Source: Impatiens glandulifera (Eukaryota; Streptophyta; Magnoliopsida; Ericales; Balsaminaceae). Taken from it: 64,000 nt of DNA. The stretch is from the NCBI RefSeq assembly GCF_907164915.1, contig NC_061869.1, positions 16,345,125 to 16,409,124 on the forward strand. Direction: 5' to 3'. This document shows positions 1 to 12,591 of the stretch, piece by piece (within the stretch, counting starts at the first letter, position 1; each line of letters begins with the position of its first letter). Both the position numbers and the translations under genes were made by a program. Under the pieces are notes generated by a model, which had not been told where the DNA came from, searched no databases, and worked only from the letters and a program-made list of their open reading frames with translations.

Positions 1-829
1 ACATAAGAAACAATTTAGTGTAGGCCCTTCATTGTTCGTTTGCTCCTCCATTTCTAGCTCTGCATACTTTTGTGTTATTTTCTTCATAAAATTCCCAAAT
101 TGTTAGCCTTCTTTCTTTCCTCGTAAATAGCACCTTAATCTCTAGTCTTTGCGGTTAACGATCTTATATATATATGTGAAATAAAGACTAGAAGACAACA
201 ACTCGTTATGTTATGAATTTTAATTTTCTCTTTTATTCTCAAACGGATTTAAAAAAATACTTTTGGACGCCTATCTCATCTATATGCATACATGTATTTA
301 ATATATATAGTAGACACATAATAGGCTCTTCGACGTGGTTTTGTTTCTTGGGCACGACAAGTCAACGGCTTGGTAGAAATGCCTTTTTGGCTTTTTGTTC
401 TAAAGTTGGAAATTGCTTGAGAGAGATTTGTTCCACCGACAAGGATACTATCCCAAAAGGGATCTCTCGATGTAAGGGGAGCTCTCAATTGGATATTCCC
501 CTCACCTCTATTTCAAAATCCCTCATTTTCAATAGTAGGGGATATTTGAAAAGAAGAGAAAGGGTTAATCCGAGTTTTTTCTTAGTGTTCTTCTCAACTC
601 TTAAATCACACAAAGCCTTCTTGGAGGGTTGAGATCGCCATTCTTCATTGACAATCCTAGCACACAATCAATAGATGGATAGGCTTCGTCCAACGACGTA
701 TACCTTATACTATCTTCACATCGGAGCCCTAAAGCTCATGCACATTAAGAAAACAAATTATTTTTTCTTGGGGAATAACATTAAAGTGTAAAATATATTT
801 TCTAAATTGGCCAAAATTGTTTTTTCAAG
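1..829. other. AT-rich stretch without recognised gene
   Basis: I see no supported gene here. An open frame of 139 codons at 213-632 has no recognisable motif, and its composition resembles the surrounding noncoding DNA. The stretch may be the edge of the LTR debris that follows. Confidence 0.5.
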
Positions 830-1477
830 TTAAGCATCAAAAAGTCCCTAATGGAGTCGCCAAAAAACTGTACGCGTTTAAAAAACGTTTGCCCCAAAAA
901 ATGAATTTTCTCTACTTTTAAGAAATAAATATAAAATATAAAATCTCTTTAAAAAAATTGAAATTAAATCAAATTGGGGAATTGTTTAAAAACTAGTTTG
1001 TGACTAAAGAGTCGCCACCTAAATTATATAAAACTAAGAAAAATAAATTATTTAGCATGTAAAACAATAACGTCTTTGAAAAGAAATTCTTTAAAGGTTC
1101 GGTGCTTGGTTATACGTGAAGAAGGGTTTTTGGCGCTATGTCTCACATGCCTGTTAAAAAACAGTCTCTACTTCATCAATTTTGGACTTTAAAAAAAATA
1201 TTATTACACTTTATATTTTAGACATTTTGTGTTCTACCGTACTAAATCTTAATGCTAAGGATGTATCTTATTAATAAAATAAAATATTATGTAAACATAT
1301 AAACAATGAATTTTGAAGAAATATCATTCAAACATGTTTAAACATATTAATCATTTCAATTCATTCAAAGCATTAATTACAAAATCAAACATATAGAATA
1401 GTGGAGTTTATAAAATAATACTTAAATCATAAGCCTAGACATGTATTAAAATATTAAATTATAATCAAGTGTATACA

Positions 1478-1578
<101 letters not shown>

Positions 1579-1804
1579 TTTTAGGATTTTTAGAGCCCTA
1601 AAAGAAAATTAAAAAAGAAATAACAATTAAAAATGATAACAAATCCTAACTAAACTTGTAATAAATTTTTAATTTGCATAAAAAAATATTACTTTCTTGA
1701 TAAGTTTGATTTTTCATCTTCAAATTATTAATTATTTAACTAATAATAAATATTATTTAGTGAAATAAAAATGAACATAGAAATGGACCTTAAATGACAT
1801 AAGA

Positions 1805-1903
1805 ACTGGACTGTAACTCATTGATGTATTTTTTTTTTGTTAAATTTGTACTGGACTGTAACCCATTGATGTGTTTTATTTTTATTTTTTTTTGTTAAAT
1901 TTG
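1805..1903 (+). repeat. two-copy tandem repeat, about 45-54 bp unit
   Basis: ACTGGACTGTAAC occurs at 1805 and again at 1850. Both copies then read through CATTGATGT, a T-rich tract and TGTTAAATTTG. The copies differ mainly in the length of the T-rich tract. Confidence 0.85.
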
Positions 1904-1912
1904 GCATGTGGG

Positions 1913-2022
1913 TTTTGAATCTCGGGTTTGACCCACGGGTTTGGAAAGAGTTTCGGATCTCAGGTTTGACCCATGGGTTTGAAAAGAGGTTCGATTCTCA
2001 GGTTTGACCCACGGGTTTGGAA
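1913..2022 (+). repeat. three-copy minisatellite, about 37-38 bp unit
   Basis: Three head-to-tail copies share the core GGTTTGACCCACGGGTTTGG (the middle copy has CATGGG). They are separated by AAGAG plus a variable TTC/GAT segment. The repeat sits inside the LTR-like block and may be a U3 subrepeat. Confidence 0.85.
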
Positions 2023-2870
2023 TACCATACCTTCAAACAATGGTCGACAACATGAAAACATGGATCTTTCATGCTCTTTTTCAAAAAGATATTAAACATA
2101 AAACCTAGTAATTACTATAAGGAAATAATCATCAATTAGGTTAGTATGGATCGATTAGGGTTCGAAAACCCTAATCAAACCCTCAAATCATCATCATATT
2201 TCCTTTTGAGTCACCCTTCTTGAGCCTCAGCTCAGAATGGGCGACTCCAAAACTAGTATCAAAATTTCAAAACATAAACCACAAACATGTTACACTAAAG
2301 CCAAAAGTTAGATTTACAAATAAACTCAACAGAAAAACAAAGTTTTGAATATATAAACAGAGATTTAGAATAAATAATTAGAAATATTCTTACAGTATAT
2401 CAGATTTAAATAAATCTTACAGAAGATTAAGATCTTGAAAAGAAGATTAAGATCTTGAACAGCTAACCCAAATGTTCTAACTATCTCTCTCACTTTCTGT
2501 CACTCCAAGAAGAAGAAGAAAAAAACCTGAAAGAATAATCGGTTATTCTTCGATCTATCCCTCCCCTCTTCTCCTCTTTTTTTCGTCTGCATCTCCTTCT
2601 TATAGGCATCTTGGATCCGTCTTCGACGCGGTCTTCTCGGTGGTGGGAGACTAAATCCAGTCGACGAACTGGACGGATGATGTGGTCTTCTCGGCGAGTG
2701 GGAGTTTAATCTCTTTGAAAGAAGTTGGCGGTAGGAATTAGTCAAATGAACCCTTCATCTTCGCGAGAGCCTAGCTCTCTCTCTAGAAGAAATCGGTAGA
2801 GGCAGCATTTATTTCTTATTTCATCTAGCGGACCTCTTTCAGATTGGGCCTCCTTGGGCCTCCTTTGATT

Positions 2871-3599
2871 GGTTTTGGGCTTAGTTCTTTATCTCTACAA
2901 AATAAAAATAAAATAATCATCATAATAATATCAATATATATATATATATTATTTGTTGTGATTTCATTATTGATGGGTCTCTCATATCTTTTTGGATTTG
3001 GTCTTTTTATTTATTCATTCCTTTATAAATCAATAGGCCTGCAAAATAAAAATAATAAAATTAATATCAATCATATATATTTATTACATCTTATTTATGC
3101 ATTTTAAAAATATCTCTAGATAAAATAAAAAATAAAATTAATAAGTATATTGATTATTAATCAACTTACCATTTATTATTTTGTATTTTATTTTATGCTT
3201 TAACATCCAATATATTTATAGATAATAATAGATTAATTTTTTCAAACTTTAATTATTAATATATTTTTGTCAATTAATTTTTATCTTTCCCAAAATACTT
3301 AATAAATAATGATAATAATTCCTTTAATCTATTATTCACCTTAATTATTTGTTTGTAACAATCGTATTTTTTTTAAATAATCCTTCAATTAATTATATTA
3401 GGATCCAAATAATAAGACATTGTTCCTTAAAATAAATTCTAATTCCAGTGCTATTAACCTTTTTAAAATAATAAAATTTGGGGAAGAAAAATGAGTATAT
3501 ATATATATATATACATATGTATATGTATACATATGTATATGTATACATATGTATATGTATACATTATACATATGTATATGTATACATATGTATATTCTC
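2871..3599. repeat. AT-rich spacer ending in a TATACATATG microsatellite
   Basis: No gene is seen. From about 3,496 to 3,597 the sequence is a TA run followed by repeated ACATATGTATATGTAT units (16 bp, partly palindromic). This microsatellite marks the point where the gypsy coding remnant to its right stops. Confidence 0.75.
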
Positions 3600-3619
3600 A
3601 AAGGAAGTAACTGTCCCTT

Positions 3620-4400
3620 TTTCAAAATCAGTTAGTTGGTTTTGTCGGATTTTGATGGATCTGACATTAATTTCGTCGGGAAGTTGAGTCATAGCTGCCA
3701 AAGTAGCTAGGGCATCCACGTAGCGGTTTTAGTTCCTTGGAGCGTGAATAAATGATACTTTGTCAAATTTGTTCATAATTTTGGTCAAGTGGGCATGATA
3801 AGGTTTCAAGTTTTCTCCTTTTACTTTCAACGTGCCATTGGTTTGGGATATAACCAGGTTAAGTCATCAATGACTTCTAGCTTGATCGCCCCTTTATCCT
3901 TTGAAAATTTGAGACCCGAGAGGCATGCTTCATATTCGGCCTAATTATTGATGATTGGATATTCGAGTTTTATGAATATTGTGTTGTATGTCCTATTCGG
4001 GTCAACTAACCGAATCCTAATTATATAACCTTTATATTTGAAAGCTCTGTCAAACATCTGTTTTCATGTGTTTGATGTGATAATCATGATTCCCTCATCA
4101 TGGAACTCTAGTTCGTATTCTAACTCAACGATGTTGGGTTGGTTAGCTAGGAAGTCTACAACAACGCTTCCTTTGATGGACTTAAGTATTGTATAGGCTA
4201 TGTTATATTCGGATATCATCATCATCCATTTGTCTAGCCTAGGTGACAGAAGAGTTCGTTGGAATAATAAGTGTATTGGATCTAGTTTTGATACCAACAT
4301 GATAGGGTGGGCTTGCATGCAATGTCTTCACCATTTGATGACACATGTTAATGCCCAACATAATTTCACTGCTCGAGTGTAATTAAGTTCACACAATCAT
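3620..4400 (-). pseudogene. Ty3/gypsy RNase H remnant
   Basis: The frame at 4,064-4,318 (minus) contains HPIMLVSKLDPI and LDKWMMMISEYNIAYTILKS followed by KGSVVVDFLA. This is the RNase H connection segment of gypsy polymerases. Downstream (3,690-3,960) shifted frames retain EYEACLSGLKF and DALATLAAMTQLP, the usual C-terminal RNase H blocks. The domain is interrupted by stops and stops short of integrase. Confidence 0.75.
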
Positions 4401-4559
4401 CATTTTATTGATATAGAAATTTTGAGTTTATCCTCATTTTCTTGAGCCAACAGGCTTCTTAGACTGTGTTTGTTACAGTAAGGTATAGAATGAGAGAAAT
4501 GTCGGGTATGGGCGATATAAGTATGGGATGGGATTTTAAATAATCATTTATTCTACCAA

Positions 4560-5480
4560 ATGCTTGTTGATAGATTTCATCCTATACAAATTTTTTTTTA
4601 TCTTTTTTCATAAGCTTAAACATCGGATCACATGTCATAGTAAGCATATTCCTGAATCGTCTAATGTATTAGATTTTTCCTAGAAATCCCTGGACCTCTC
4701 TTTCATTTTAAGGTACCAACATGGTTGTGATTGACTCTATCTTAAAGGTATCGACTTTAATTCCTCAATCGGTGATTAAGAAGCATAACATCTTACTAGT
4801 TGTTACTCTAAACGTACATAGCTGATATTTTCCTAATTCTTACAGGAATTTCACAAGGTTTTGGATATGTTCTTGTCGATCCTTTAATTTGACGATAATG
4901 TCATCAACATAGACTTCAACTTCCTTGTGGATCATGTCATGTAGGATCATGGTAGCTATCCTTTTATAATTTATCACGCGTTCTTAAGACCAAAAGGCAT
5001 GACACGAAAACATAATGTACGTACTTCTATTATGAACGTAGTATTTTCCTTGTCATACGGGGCCATCAGGATTTGGTTGTATCTTGAGAATCCATCCATG
5101 AACGATAAGAGTTCATGACCAGCAGCGTGATCAACCAATATGTTGTTGTATGGTAACATGAAGTGATCTTTAGGGATGGCGTTATTTAGTTCCCAATAGT
5201 CCACACACACGTATTTTTCCATCTTTCTTGAGAATGGGGACCACATTGGCTATCCAGGTTGGATAATCCACTACCTCGAGAAATCCAGCTTCGAGTTGCT
5301 TTTGGACTTCTTCTTTTATCTTAGTCATAACATCATCCTTCATCCGTCTAAGATATAACTTTATTGGTTTAGCGTCTGAACAAAGATGAATGGGATGCAA
5401 TGTGATCTTTGGATAATGTCTGACATGTCCTTATATGACTAGACAAAGACGTCTTTCTTGGCTTTTAGCAGCTCAACTAA
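4560..5480 (-). pseudogene. Ty3/gypsy reverse transcriptase remnant
   Basis: Two overlapping minus-strand frames (5,182-5,400 and 4,974-5,246) give the RT fingers and palm. They include IKEEVQKQLEAGFLEVVDYP, then VCVDYWELNNAIPKDHFMLP, LLSFMDGFSRYNQI and FRVMPFGLKNA. Further left a shifted frame preserves VYVDDIIVK, the catalytic YVDD box. These blocks match Ty3/gypsy RT in order and spacing. The domain needs at least one frame change after FGLKNA, so no functional enzyme is encoded. Confidence 0.9.
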
Positions 5481-5579
5481 CTCAAGACACTCTTGCAAGT
5501 TTAAACTTTGGCCGATCAATATGATTTGAGGATTGTCGGTCGTGTTTAGATTAATCTCGATTGTCTTTTCTGATGAAGA

Positions 5580-6190
5580 GACAATTTAATCATCATTTTC
5601 TAAGAAGTCTTTAGTTTCAAAGTTTAAATCAGTGTAAAAAGAAATATCAGTTCTAATAATACATTCAAAATCAACTTCTAGTGTTAAATCAAGCGGTTTA
5701 TTACATGTAAGAAAAGATGATCTAACAAGATCATTGTTCTCAAATTTCGTACAATGTACAATATTTGACATCTATGTACACAAGAGAGGAGAAAGAGTTT
5801 GTCTTCGTCGATCAAAATATCGACGGATGATGGGGCATGGGTTTCACATAGACTTGAAGAGCTAGTTTCCTGTATCGGATTAGCTGTCGTGGAATTCCGA
5901 GCCAAGTTTTCCAGGACGTGGCGCAAATAGTCTGTTCTTTTCCTAATCCCACAAATGGAAATGTTAGGATTATAACAAGAATCTAAAAAGATTTCATGAC
6001 CTGAAAAACATTTACGTGAATCTGAATCAACAAAGGGTTTAGGGAAGCCAAAGTACAAGATGTTTTCCCATTCACGAATGAATTTTCCATTCAAGGTTGG
6101 CAGAATATATATATGATGTTTGGATACTCTTTTCTTATGGATCTCTTCGAATGCTGTAGGAATATATCCTATACCGTGGAGGTCCAAATT
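5580..6190 (-). pseudogene. gypsy PR-RT linker remnant
   Basis: A 167-codon minus-strand frame (5,684-6,187) includes GIGYIP and WENILYFGFP, and an overlapping frame continues toward RT. In plant gypsy polyproteins of this type, a poorly conserved linker with a G-x-GYIP-like motif sits between protease and RT. Placement between recognised PR and RT supports the call. By itself the segment has no assignable activity. Confidence 0.45.
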
Positions 6191-6249
6191 GTAGCATGGT
6201 TGGGGAAATTATGGCATATCATTGGCATTTGGGCTTAGGCCCATGCCAT

Positions 6250-6560
6250 GAAAATATCTCATTTTGCGCATCATTTTGAAATAAACGAGGCTCAATTTAC
6301 CAAAGTCAAGGTTGTTGGATGATTCCTTACTTTCTAAGAAGACTAACATATTTTGAACCCGCTTAATTCAACCTTAAGGGTGTCGATATGGGTAGACCCA
6401 ATGACTATCGCATCGTTTGTTTCGTAGTTGACCACGATAACCTGGTCATTATTGATGAATCTGAGTTTTTGATGTAGAGTGGAGGCTAACGTGATTTGAT
6501 TCGGCTGATGGAAGATCCTTGTCTTCGAAGCCAATCATGGTATGTTAGGAACTAAAGGAA
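6250..6560 (-). pseudogene. gypsy aspartic protease C-terminal remnant
   Basis: The minus-strand frame at 6,343-6,534 contains TLHQKLRFINNDQVIVV. This corresponds to the conserved S-x-LHQK-x-KF block just after the LLGRPWIH motif of plant gypsy proteases. The catalytic D-T/S-G triad lies upstream in a degraded stretch and is not visible. It lies between the gag and RT remnants, as expected. Confidence 0.6.
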
Positions 6561-6699
6561 ATGACTCTTAGTAATTCCTCTAGTGTGGTGTTAGTAGGGA
6601 CATTAGCCTTGCTTAGTTCATTGAAGATTTCTTTCCTATGCTCGATAGGGTACATCATGATTTCTCAAATAGAAATGTTAGAATTTGTCTTTCTAAGTT

Positions 6700-8300
6700 G
6701 ACTCAGGTGGTTATCTTATGGGTTAAGAGCTCTGACCTCATCTTCTTTTCTTCTCCATGTTGGCTGTTGGGAAGTTGATGGTACATTGGCCGATGTGGTC
6801 TTCATGAAACTAGGTTGGAAATCATTTCCACTATGTGTCTCCACGATATATATTGGGGCGTGGGTTTGGACAATCATTTTCGACTTCCACCATTTAGAAG
6901 TTTTTCCAAAATGGGCTTTAGACTTCTTCTTGGAGCATGGATCAATAATGTTAATTTCTAGTTCAACATTGTGGAATTGTGGTGGTGGATATGCATGTCC
7001 TCACTTGTGGAGGCTTGTTTGGGCTTGAATTTTGAGGAGAACTTTCCTACCAGATAGTTATTACCTGGTGTACTTCTATCTTTTCCTTTTTCGGGAAATG
7101 ACTCAGAGGTGGATAAGCTTTGACTATTTTTCTCTCTTTCATTTATTTCTCGATTGCATCATCGAGATTATTGCCGTTTTTAGAAACTTTTCATGTTTTA
7201 TAAGATTTTAATGATGAATCATACAAAATATCATCCGTTAACGCTTTCCAAGATCATGTCAATTTATCATTGTTCACTCGGGAAAGAATCAATTTCCTTA
7301 GCGATGACTTTCCATCTTTCGAAGAAGACAAAAAAATTATCATTTTCTCCTTGTTTAATATTCTTCAGCCTCTCTTCTGGTTGTTCCATATTAAGGTGCA
7401 TGGAGAAGCGTTTTATAAATTATGTGGCCAATTCCTCAATAGCTTATAAATAGACTACATTTTGTTGATGATGCCAACTTAAAGTAGCGTCGTCGAGGTA
7501 TTGTGGAAATAAGTGGAGAACAGTGAGTTCTACGAGTTGCAATGGGGGTATTATAGAAGTGTACATTTTGAAAAAGACAAACAAATCGTTTTTTCTGATG
7601 TACTTGAATATGGTTGGTAACTTGATGCCTAATGGAATGACTACTCGTTCAATAGTTTTTATGGCATCCTTATATTCATAGTGTTCCTTAGTGCTTTTTC
7701 CCTTAACCATTTTATTTAGCTGAGCTTGAATCCCTACCTGTATGGCCTGAACTTGATCCATCCGGCAATCATATTCCGTAGATGGTGGTTGTTCAACCAC
7801 CAAAATTGGTCTCCCATGTGGTCCCATGGGGTTGAGTTCTTCCTCGAGTGTCTCATGTTGTGCCTATGTGGTTTGGTCAAAATCTTCTTCGGAGTCTTCA
7901 TATAAAGAGACTTTCTCATAAGTTCGAGGACTTGTAGGACGAGGATTGATGAGAGTGAACATAACCGAGATAGGTTGGGTAAGAAATCGAGAAGAAGAAT
8001 GTATGTTTTGGGATGTGAACAATATTTGCCGATTAGTTAAAAAATTCATGATCAGTGTGATTTGTTACGTCACATGTTGTAAGGCAGCCTTCATTTCTTT
8101 GAATTTGGTCATAGAGACCGTTTCAGGTGTCGTTGTTTCCTCGACCATGTTATGGAGAATAAAGTATCCGGTTTTCGAATCTCTCTTTTTTGGGGTCGTA
8201 TTGGATGATGCAGTTGTGGACTGTTGTGAAGAGAAAGATGTGATGATTTGCAATTGTAACATAAGTACAATACAATGAATATACATGTAAGACATGAATC
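6700..8300 (-). pseudogene. Ty3/gypsy gag remnant
   Basis: The best-preserved part is a 127-codon frame at 7,444-7,827 (minus). It contains a segment near its end (LFPQYLDDATLSWHHQ) that matches the retrotransposon gag core pattern of a short helix followed by A-x-x-W. Continuing leftward in shifted frames, residues such as FIKRFSMHLNMEQ and FFERWKVIAKEIDS match the following part of that domain. Gag forms the virus-like particle. Stops and frameshifts are frequent from 7.2 to 6.7 kb, and a zinc knuckle was not recognised. Confidence 0.7.
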
Positions 8301-8847
8301 ATAGAGAATGAACATCTTTTTGTGATTCAAAAGAAACGTACGAGTTATTATACAAAACACTCGTTAAGTTTGTTATAGATATGTCTCTCTTGTTGGCATT
8401 TACTCAGAGAATCTAAAATGGAAATAAGTGTTGACAAAGGTTGTAGGCTTTAAGTCTTACTGTAACCCGTTCCTACACTTGATGCTTCCTCTTTTTCATT
8501 TTTCTTCGATAGGCTAAAGCTAAAGTGTTTAAATTCCTATAAATGCATTTATTTAGTTTATACAAATCCTTTAATGTGAAAAATGCAACCGTCAAGTTTT
8601 AAAATTGTTTACAGAGACGGATTTAGAAAGTCGAGTTATTGTGTGTTTTTAAAAAAATTGTTGAGTTTAAAAAAATAAAAGAAAATTATGAATAAAACGA
8701 AAGTATATACATATAAGTTTTTTTCTTTTTTTTAAATTAGATAAAAGAATAATATATTAAATTAAAAAAATTAAGAAAATTGGCACAAATTATGTTGGTA
8801 AAATCATCATAAAATTTCGATGAGGGATAATTATTAGACTGACTGTG
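8301..8847. other. spacer upstream of the gypsy gag remnant
   Basis: No gene is recognised. For the minus-strand gypsy element this is where the 5' LTR and primer-binding site should lie, but I could not find a convincing tRNA-complementary motif or LTR boundary. Confidence 0.4.
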
Positions 8848-9620
8848 ATATCATTACTTGTAAATCTTGTTATAATATATTTTATAAATTATTTATTTGA
8901 TTATATTTATTGGTTATACAGCTATTTGTATATAATATTGAATAATGTCATATCATTATCTTGTATTTTTGTATTTTTGTATTTTATTTGTTTACATAAT
9001 ATCCTCATATCATTAATTTGCTGCCGTGTCATATACGAGACTAAGACGGTTGGATGTTATTTAATGTTTTCATCTATTTCACTTAAATATTTAAAAAAAG
9101 ATAGTGAAATTATACATTATAGGAAATTTATATTTTAGGTTGGAATTTAGGTACTATCAAGATGGAATTTTAGCTATTAATTTTTTTCTCATGAGTCATT
9201 ATTCTCTTCTTACTATAACATATTTTTTTTCTTAACTAATTTATAATATTGGTAAATTAAATTATAACATTTCAACTTTTTTAATTTTTCATTTATTCTC
9301 ACGACTCATTCTATATTTTATAAGGTTTCGATAGTTATGAATTTGTATATCTAAAAAGAATTTAATTTAATACACAAATTGGTAAATCGTACACAAGTTA
9401 TGTTATTAAGAAATTTTGTGAAAAATAAATATAAAATATTTCATAAATTATACATTTTTTAGTCACCTAAACGAATTTCGACAAATTAGAATACGTAAAT
9501 CTCGAATAAATATTCTATTTAAAAAAGTATATCTAAAATGTCTATAAATATCCATTCATTTATAAAAATGACAAATTAATTAGAAAAACAAAAATATCAC
9601 GTTAAAATAAGAAAACAAAT
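8848..9620 (+). repeat. dispersed AT-rich repeat, copy 1
   Basis: This block matches 55,518-56,487 in the same orientation along most of its length. Shared landmarks in the same order are ATCATTACTTGTAAATCTT, TTGTATATAATATT, ATGTTATTTAATGTTTTCATC, GGTAAATCGTACA and TTAAAATAAGAAA. It has no coding capacity that I can see. It looks like a noncoding mobile element or part of a long LTR. Indels make the copies differ in length. Confidence 0.75.
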
Positions 9621-10874
9621 GTTTTTTTTCTATTTTGAAAAATCTCAAATTACTAAAATTTTGATAATTTGATACTCATATAAATTTAAAGTCCGGACTT
9701 ATGAAAACAACTCAAGGCTTTGCTCTTCTTAGGTTTTTTAAATAACTTATACAAAACTAATTTTCCAATCAATCACTTCCACCAATCACATCACTCATTT
9801 CATTAACCAAAATACTAAAATATCCTCTATTTAAAATTACTATTTTTTATTTTATTTATATAAATCAATACTCTTTAAGTCTTTTTATCAAAAATAATCA
9901 TCACTTTCTCAAAATCATCAATTATCAATATTTTTTTCCCTGTCTAGGTTATTTAAATAATCCCAATCCGAACAAGGCCCAAGTTAGAGCCTCAAACCGT
10001 AATTGACTCTATTATTATTGAAAGATTCATTATATATTTAATTTTGAAAACTTACATACTTTTATGCATAAAAACCGTTTTTAAGAAAACAAAGATTATA
10101 ATTAAATGTTCACTATAAACATTTTAACTTTAAGTTGATGTGGGATTATTAACGTGAGATCGTGCTAATTTTTAAATTTAAAATATAATCAATTTTAAAA
10201 TAGTGTTTTATCAATAATATGAATAGGTTACTATAGAAACTAAAATTAATTATTTTTTAAATATATTCATGCCTATAGTTAAATCAAAATCTATCTAAAT
10301 AAAGACAAATTCAAATATTAATATAAAGTTTAAAAAATATCATGAATTACAAAATTATAATTTCTCCAATTGTTCTAATTAATGTCAAATCATAATCTTC
10401 ATGTCGTAACAATGTGGTGGCTCAGATCTTAAAACAATTGTTTATTGTATTTTTTTCCACACTGAGATCTTTAATTGCTTTGTCATTAATAAATTTCTTG
10501 TCACTGAGATCTTATTATATGTTATTTAATATTTACATCTTTTTCACTCAAATAGTTTAGAAATAAAGAAAATGTACGAACTTAGTTTGTTCAACCATTT
10601 TTTTTCAAAATTACAATAATAATTTATTTAGTAATAGTATCCAAAATTTTATTTAAAAAATAATTTTTCATAATTAATATAATGTTTACAAAATTGATGA
10701 CAACACCTACAAATTTTATATGAAGATCAATCAAAATGAATTATTCAGAGAAGGATGAATAGAATCCATCACCTTAAAAATTAAGGAATACAATAAGAAA
10801 ACAAGGTTTACTAGAATAATGACATTTATACTTTATTATTTCACTTACTAGAGATTATATAAATATAAATTTAC

Positions 10875-10946
<72 letters not shown>

Positions 10947-11249
10947 TAAACATCCTAAAATAGTAATCACAATTACTACGAAAAATAATAGGGAGAGAAA
11001 ATTTGAAAAAGAGAATAAAAAATAAAATGACGTGGCACAATCTGATTGATAAAAAGAATCTCTCTTTTATCTCTCTACACTTTTTTTTATTTTTTCTATC
11101 CAATTAGGTGATGCTATATCATTCTCTCTCCTATTACCTCTCCCAAATCCCTCCCCCCTATATATATTGTGGAATTGGGCCTAGGGTTTTGAAGTCCAAT
11201 TTGGTGTGCCTCTTAGGTACAAAAAGAGGTAGAAAATTGTGCAATTATT
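9621..11249. other. AT-rich spacer with microsatellite and possible MITE
   Basis: No gene is seen. An AT run of about 33 units occupies 10,879-10,945. A segment at about 10,985-11,150 starts GGGAGAGAAAA and ends with CCTCTCCC after ATCATTCTCTCTCC, giving imperfect inverted ends around AAATGACGTGGC. A similar arrangement with GAAAGAATGACGTGACG and AACGTCATTCTCTC is found at 55.91-56.05 kb. Confidence 0.4.
10375..10625 (+). repeat. dispersed AT-rich repeat, partial copy
   Basis: Fragments such as AATGTCAAATCATAATCTTC, ATGTTATTTAATATTTACATC and TTTTCACTCAAATA match the middle of the repeat copies at 8.85 kb and 55.5 kb. This copy is shorter and more diverged. Confidence 0.5.
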
Positions 11250-11643
11250 TGTTGGATTAAAAATGAATGAAATCACATAATGATGAAGATGTTAATCAAA
11301 TCGTATTATTATAGAAATATCAGCTAAATCGCAACAAGATCATATCATGGTGGAAATGTCAAAGATATCACATGATTTTTATCCTAATTATGAATTGTAA
11401 AGGCCTATATATATACATTGTAAACGAGAAGAGTAGTGTGAGACTCAAACTTAGAACAAACAAAGAAAGTTAAAGTTTGTAATCCCTATTATAACTCTAT
11501 TAAATCGATTCTCCAAAAGTAGAACGTAGGACATTGTTGGTCCGAACCTAAGTAAGATTCTTGTGTCGTTATTTCATTCTTTCTTACTTTTACGCTATTG
11601 TTATGCATTCACTACAGTTGCTATTATTCCACGTTTCACGACA
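11250..11643 (+). repeat. presumed 5' LTR of Cop-1
   Basis: The block begins TGTTGGATTAAAA and ends ACGACA, directly before a degenerate TGGTAT primer-binding site. Start TG and end CA fit an LTR. A CTATATATATA promoter-like motif lies near 11,406. With no second LTR to compare, the boundaries are a guess. Confidence 0.4.
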
Positions 11644-11646
11644 AAT

Positions 11647-11658
11647 TGGTATAAAAGC
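11647..11658 (+). promoter_or_regulatory. degenerate primer-binding site of Cop-1
   Basis: TGGTATAAAAGC differs by two bases from TGGTATCAGAGC, the initiator-Met tRNA complement seen intact in elements A and B. It lies just upstream of gag. Confidence 0.6.
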
Positions 11659-11739
11659 CATGTTAGGCTAAGGCGGTCGCGATTTGATTTTATTGGTGAG
11701 TTTTTTTCTTGATTTAGTCAATTATTTTAAAGATTTGAG

Positions 11740-12591
11740 ATGGGGTCGACTTTTAGGGTTGATATAGAGAAGTTCGATGGAATGAAGGACTTTGGGTTGT
11801 GGAAGATGAAGATGAGGTTACATTTAGGCATCATGGAAATTGTTAAAACACTTGTGGGAGAATCACAATTACCAGTCTCTATGGATATGGAGAAAAAGAT
11901 GGAGGTGTTAGAAAAGTGAATATAACACCTTGATTCTTAGTCTTAGTGATAACGTACTGCGAGAGGTTTCTAGTGTCACAACGACAACATAGGTGTGGCT
12001 CTAGTTGGAGTCTTTGTATATGAATAAGACAATGTCGTCTCAGATCAACATCAGGTAGAGATTCTTCAAATTTAGAATGGCTAAGGGAAAGTACTTGGAC
12101 ACGTATCTCGACGATTATGTCAAGATTCTCCTTCATTTAGAAAATATCGGGGAGAAACACATGGACGAGGATAAGTCGCTGATGCTTTTGATTTTTTTAC
12201 CGGAAGTCGTGTAAGTCGTGTGTAGACATACTCGAGCATGAGAGGGAGAAGTTTACCCTCGATGATGTGATGAATACGTTGAGACTTGAGATCGAAGGAC
12301 CAAAAGAAGAAGAATGAAGAGAATTATATAAGTGAAGATGGACTAATGGTTCGAGGGAGAACTGAGAAGAGAGACAATGAAAGCAAGAAAAAGAGGCGTT
12401 CATTGTCTCTCGGGAAGAAATCTACTAAGTTCTACAAGTGTGACAAGTATGGGCACTTTAAGCGAGATTGTACAGATTTGAGTAACGACGGGAAGAAAAG
12501 TGGAGAAGCGACAATTGTTCAAGAGGTTGAGAATGGGTACAAATTGCAGACGTTCACATTGTCTACACTAATCAGTCTGACAAGAATCTGA
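11740..12591 (+). pseudogene. Cop-1 gag remnant
   Basis: The frame opening at 11,740 reads VDIEKFDGMKDFGLWKMKMR. This is the N-terminal signature of Tnt1-type copia gag, in which an E-K-F-D/N-G block is followed by W-x-x-K-M. After stops, the frame at 12,286-12,591 carries a lysine-rich stretch and a zinc knuckle, CDKYGHFKRDC. The expected first cysteine, three residues earlier, is replaced (FYKC), so the CX2CX4HX4C metal site is incomplete. Gag would package RNA in the particle. This copy is non-functional. Confidence 0.8.

Larger units (their letters stand above)
3600..8300 (-). mobile_element. decayed Ty3/gypsy retrotransposon, gag-PR-RT-RNase H
   Basis: Reading the minus strand from 8.3 kb downward gives gag, aspartic protease, reverse transcriptase and RNase H in the order usual for Ty3/gypsy. 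Similarity is carried across many frames and stops, so the element is dead. No integrase or chromodomain follows RNase H: the recognisable sequence ends at about 3,600 against a TA-rich microsatellite. No LTRs of this element were identified. Truncation of the 3' half is inferred from the missing integrase. Confidence 0.85.

Noticed and set aside
213..667. Overlapping small frames on both strands near the window start
   Set aside because: No motif, no homologous pattern and AT-rich noncoding composition. They look like chance frames.
2500..2745. 81-codon minus-strand frame with Arg/Ser/Pro-rich sequence
   Set aside because: It lies in LTR-like debris, is low-complexity, and has no recognised domain.
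3600..4000. Gypsy integrase downstream of RNase H
   Set aside because: No HHCC or DDE blocks were found before the sequence gives way to the microsatellite.
10855..11103. 82-codon frame with an Ile-Tyr repeat
   Set aside because: It is a translation of the AT microsatellite.
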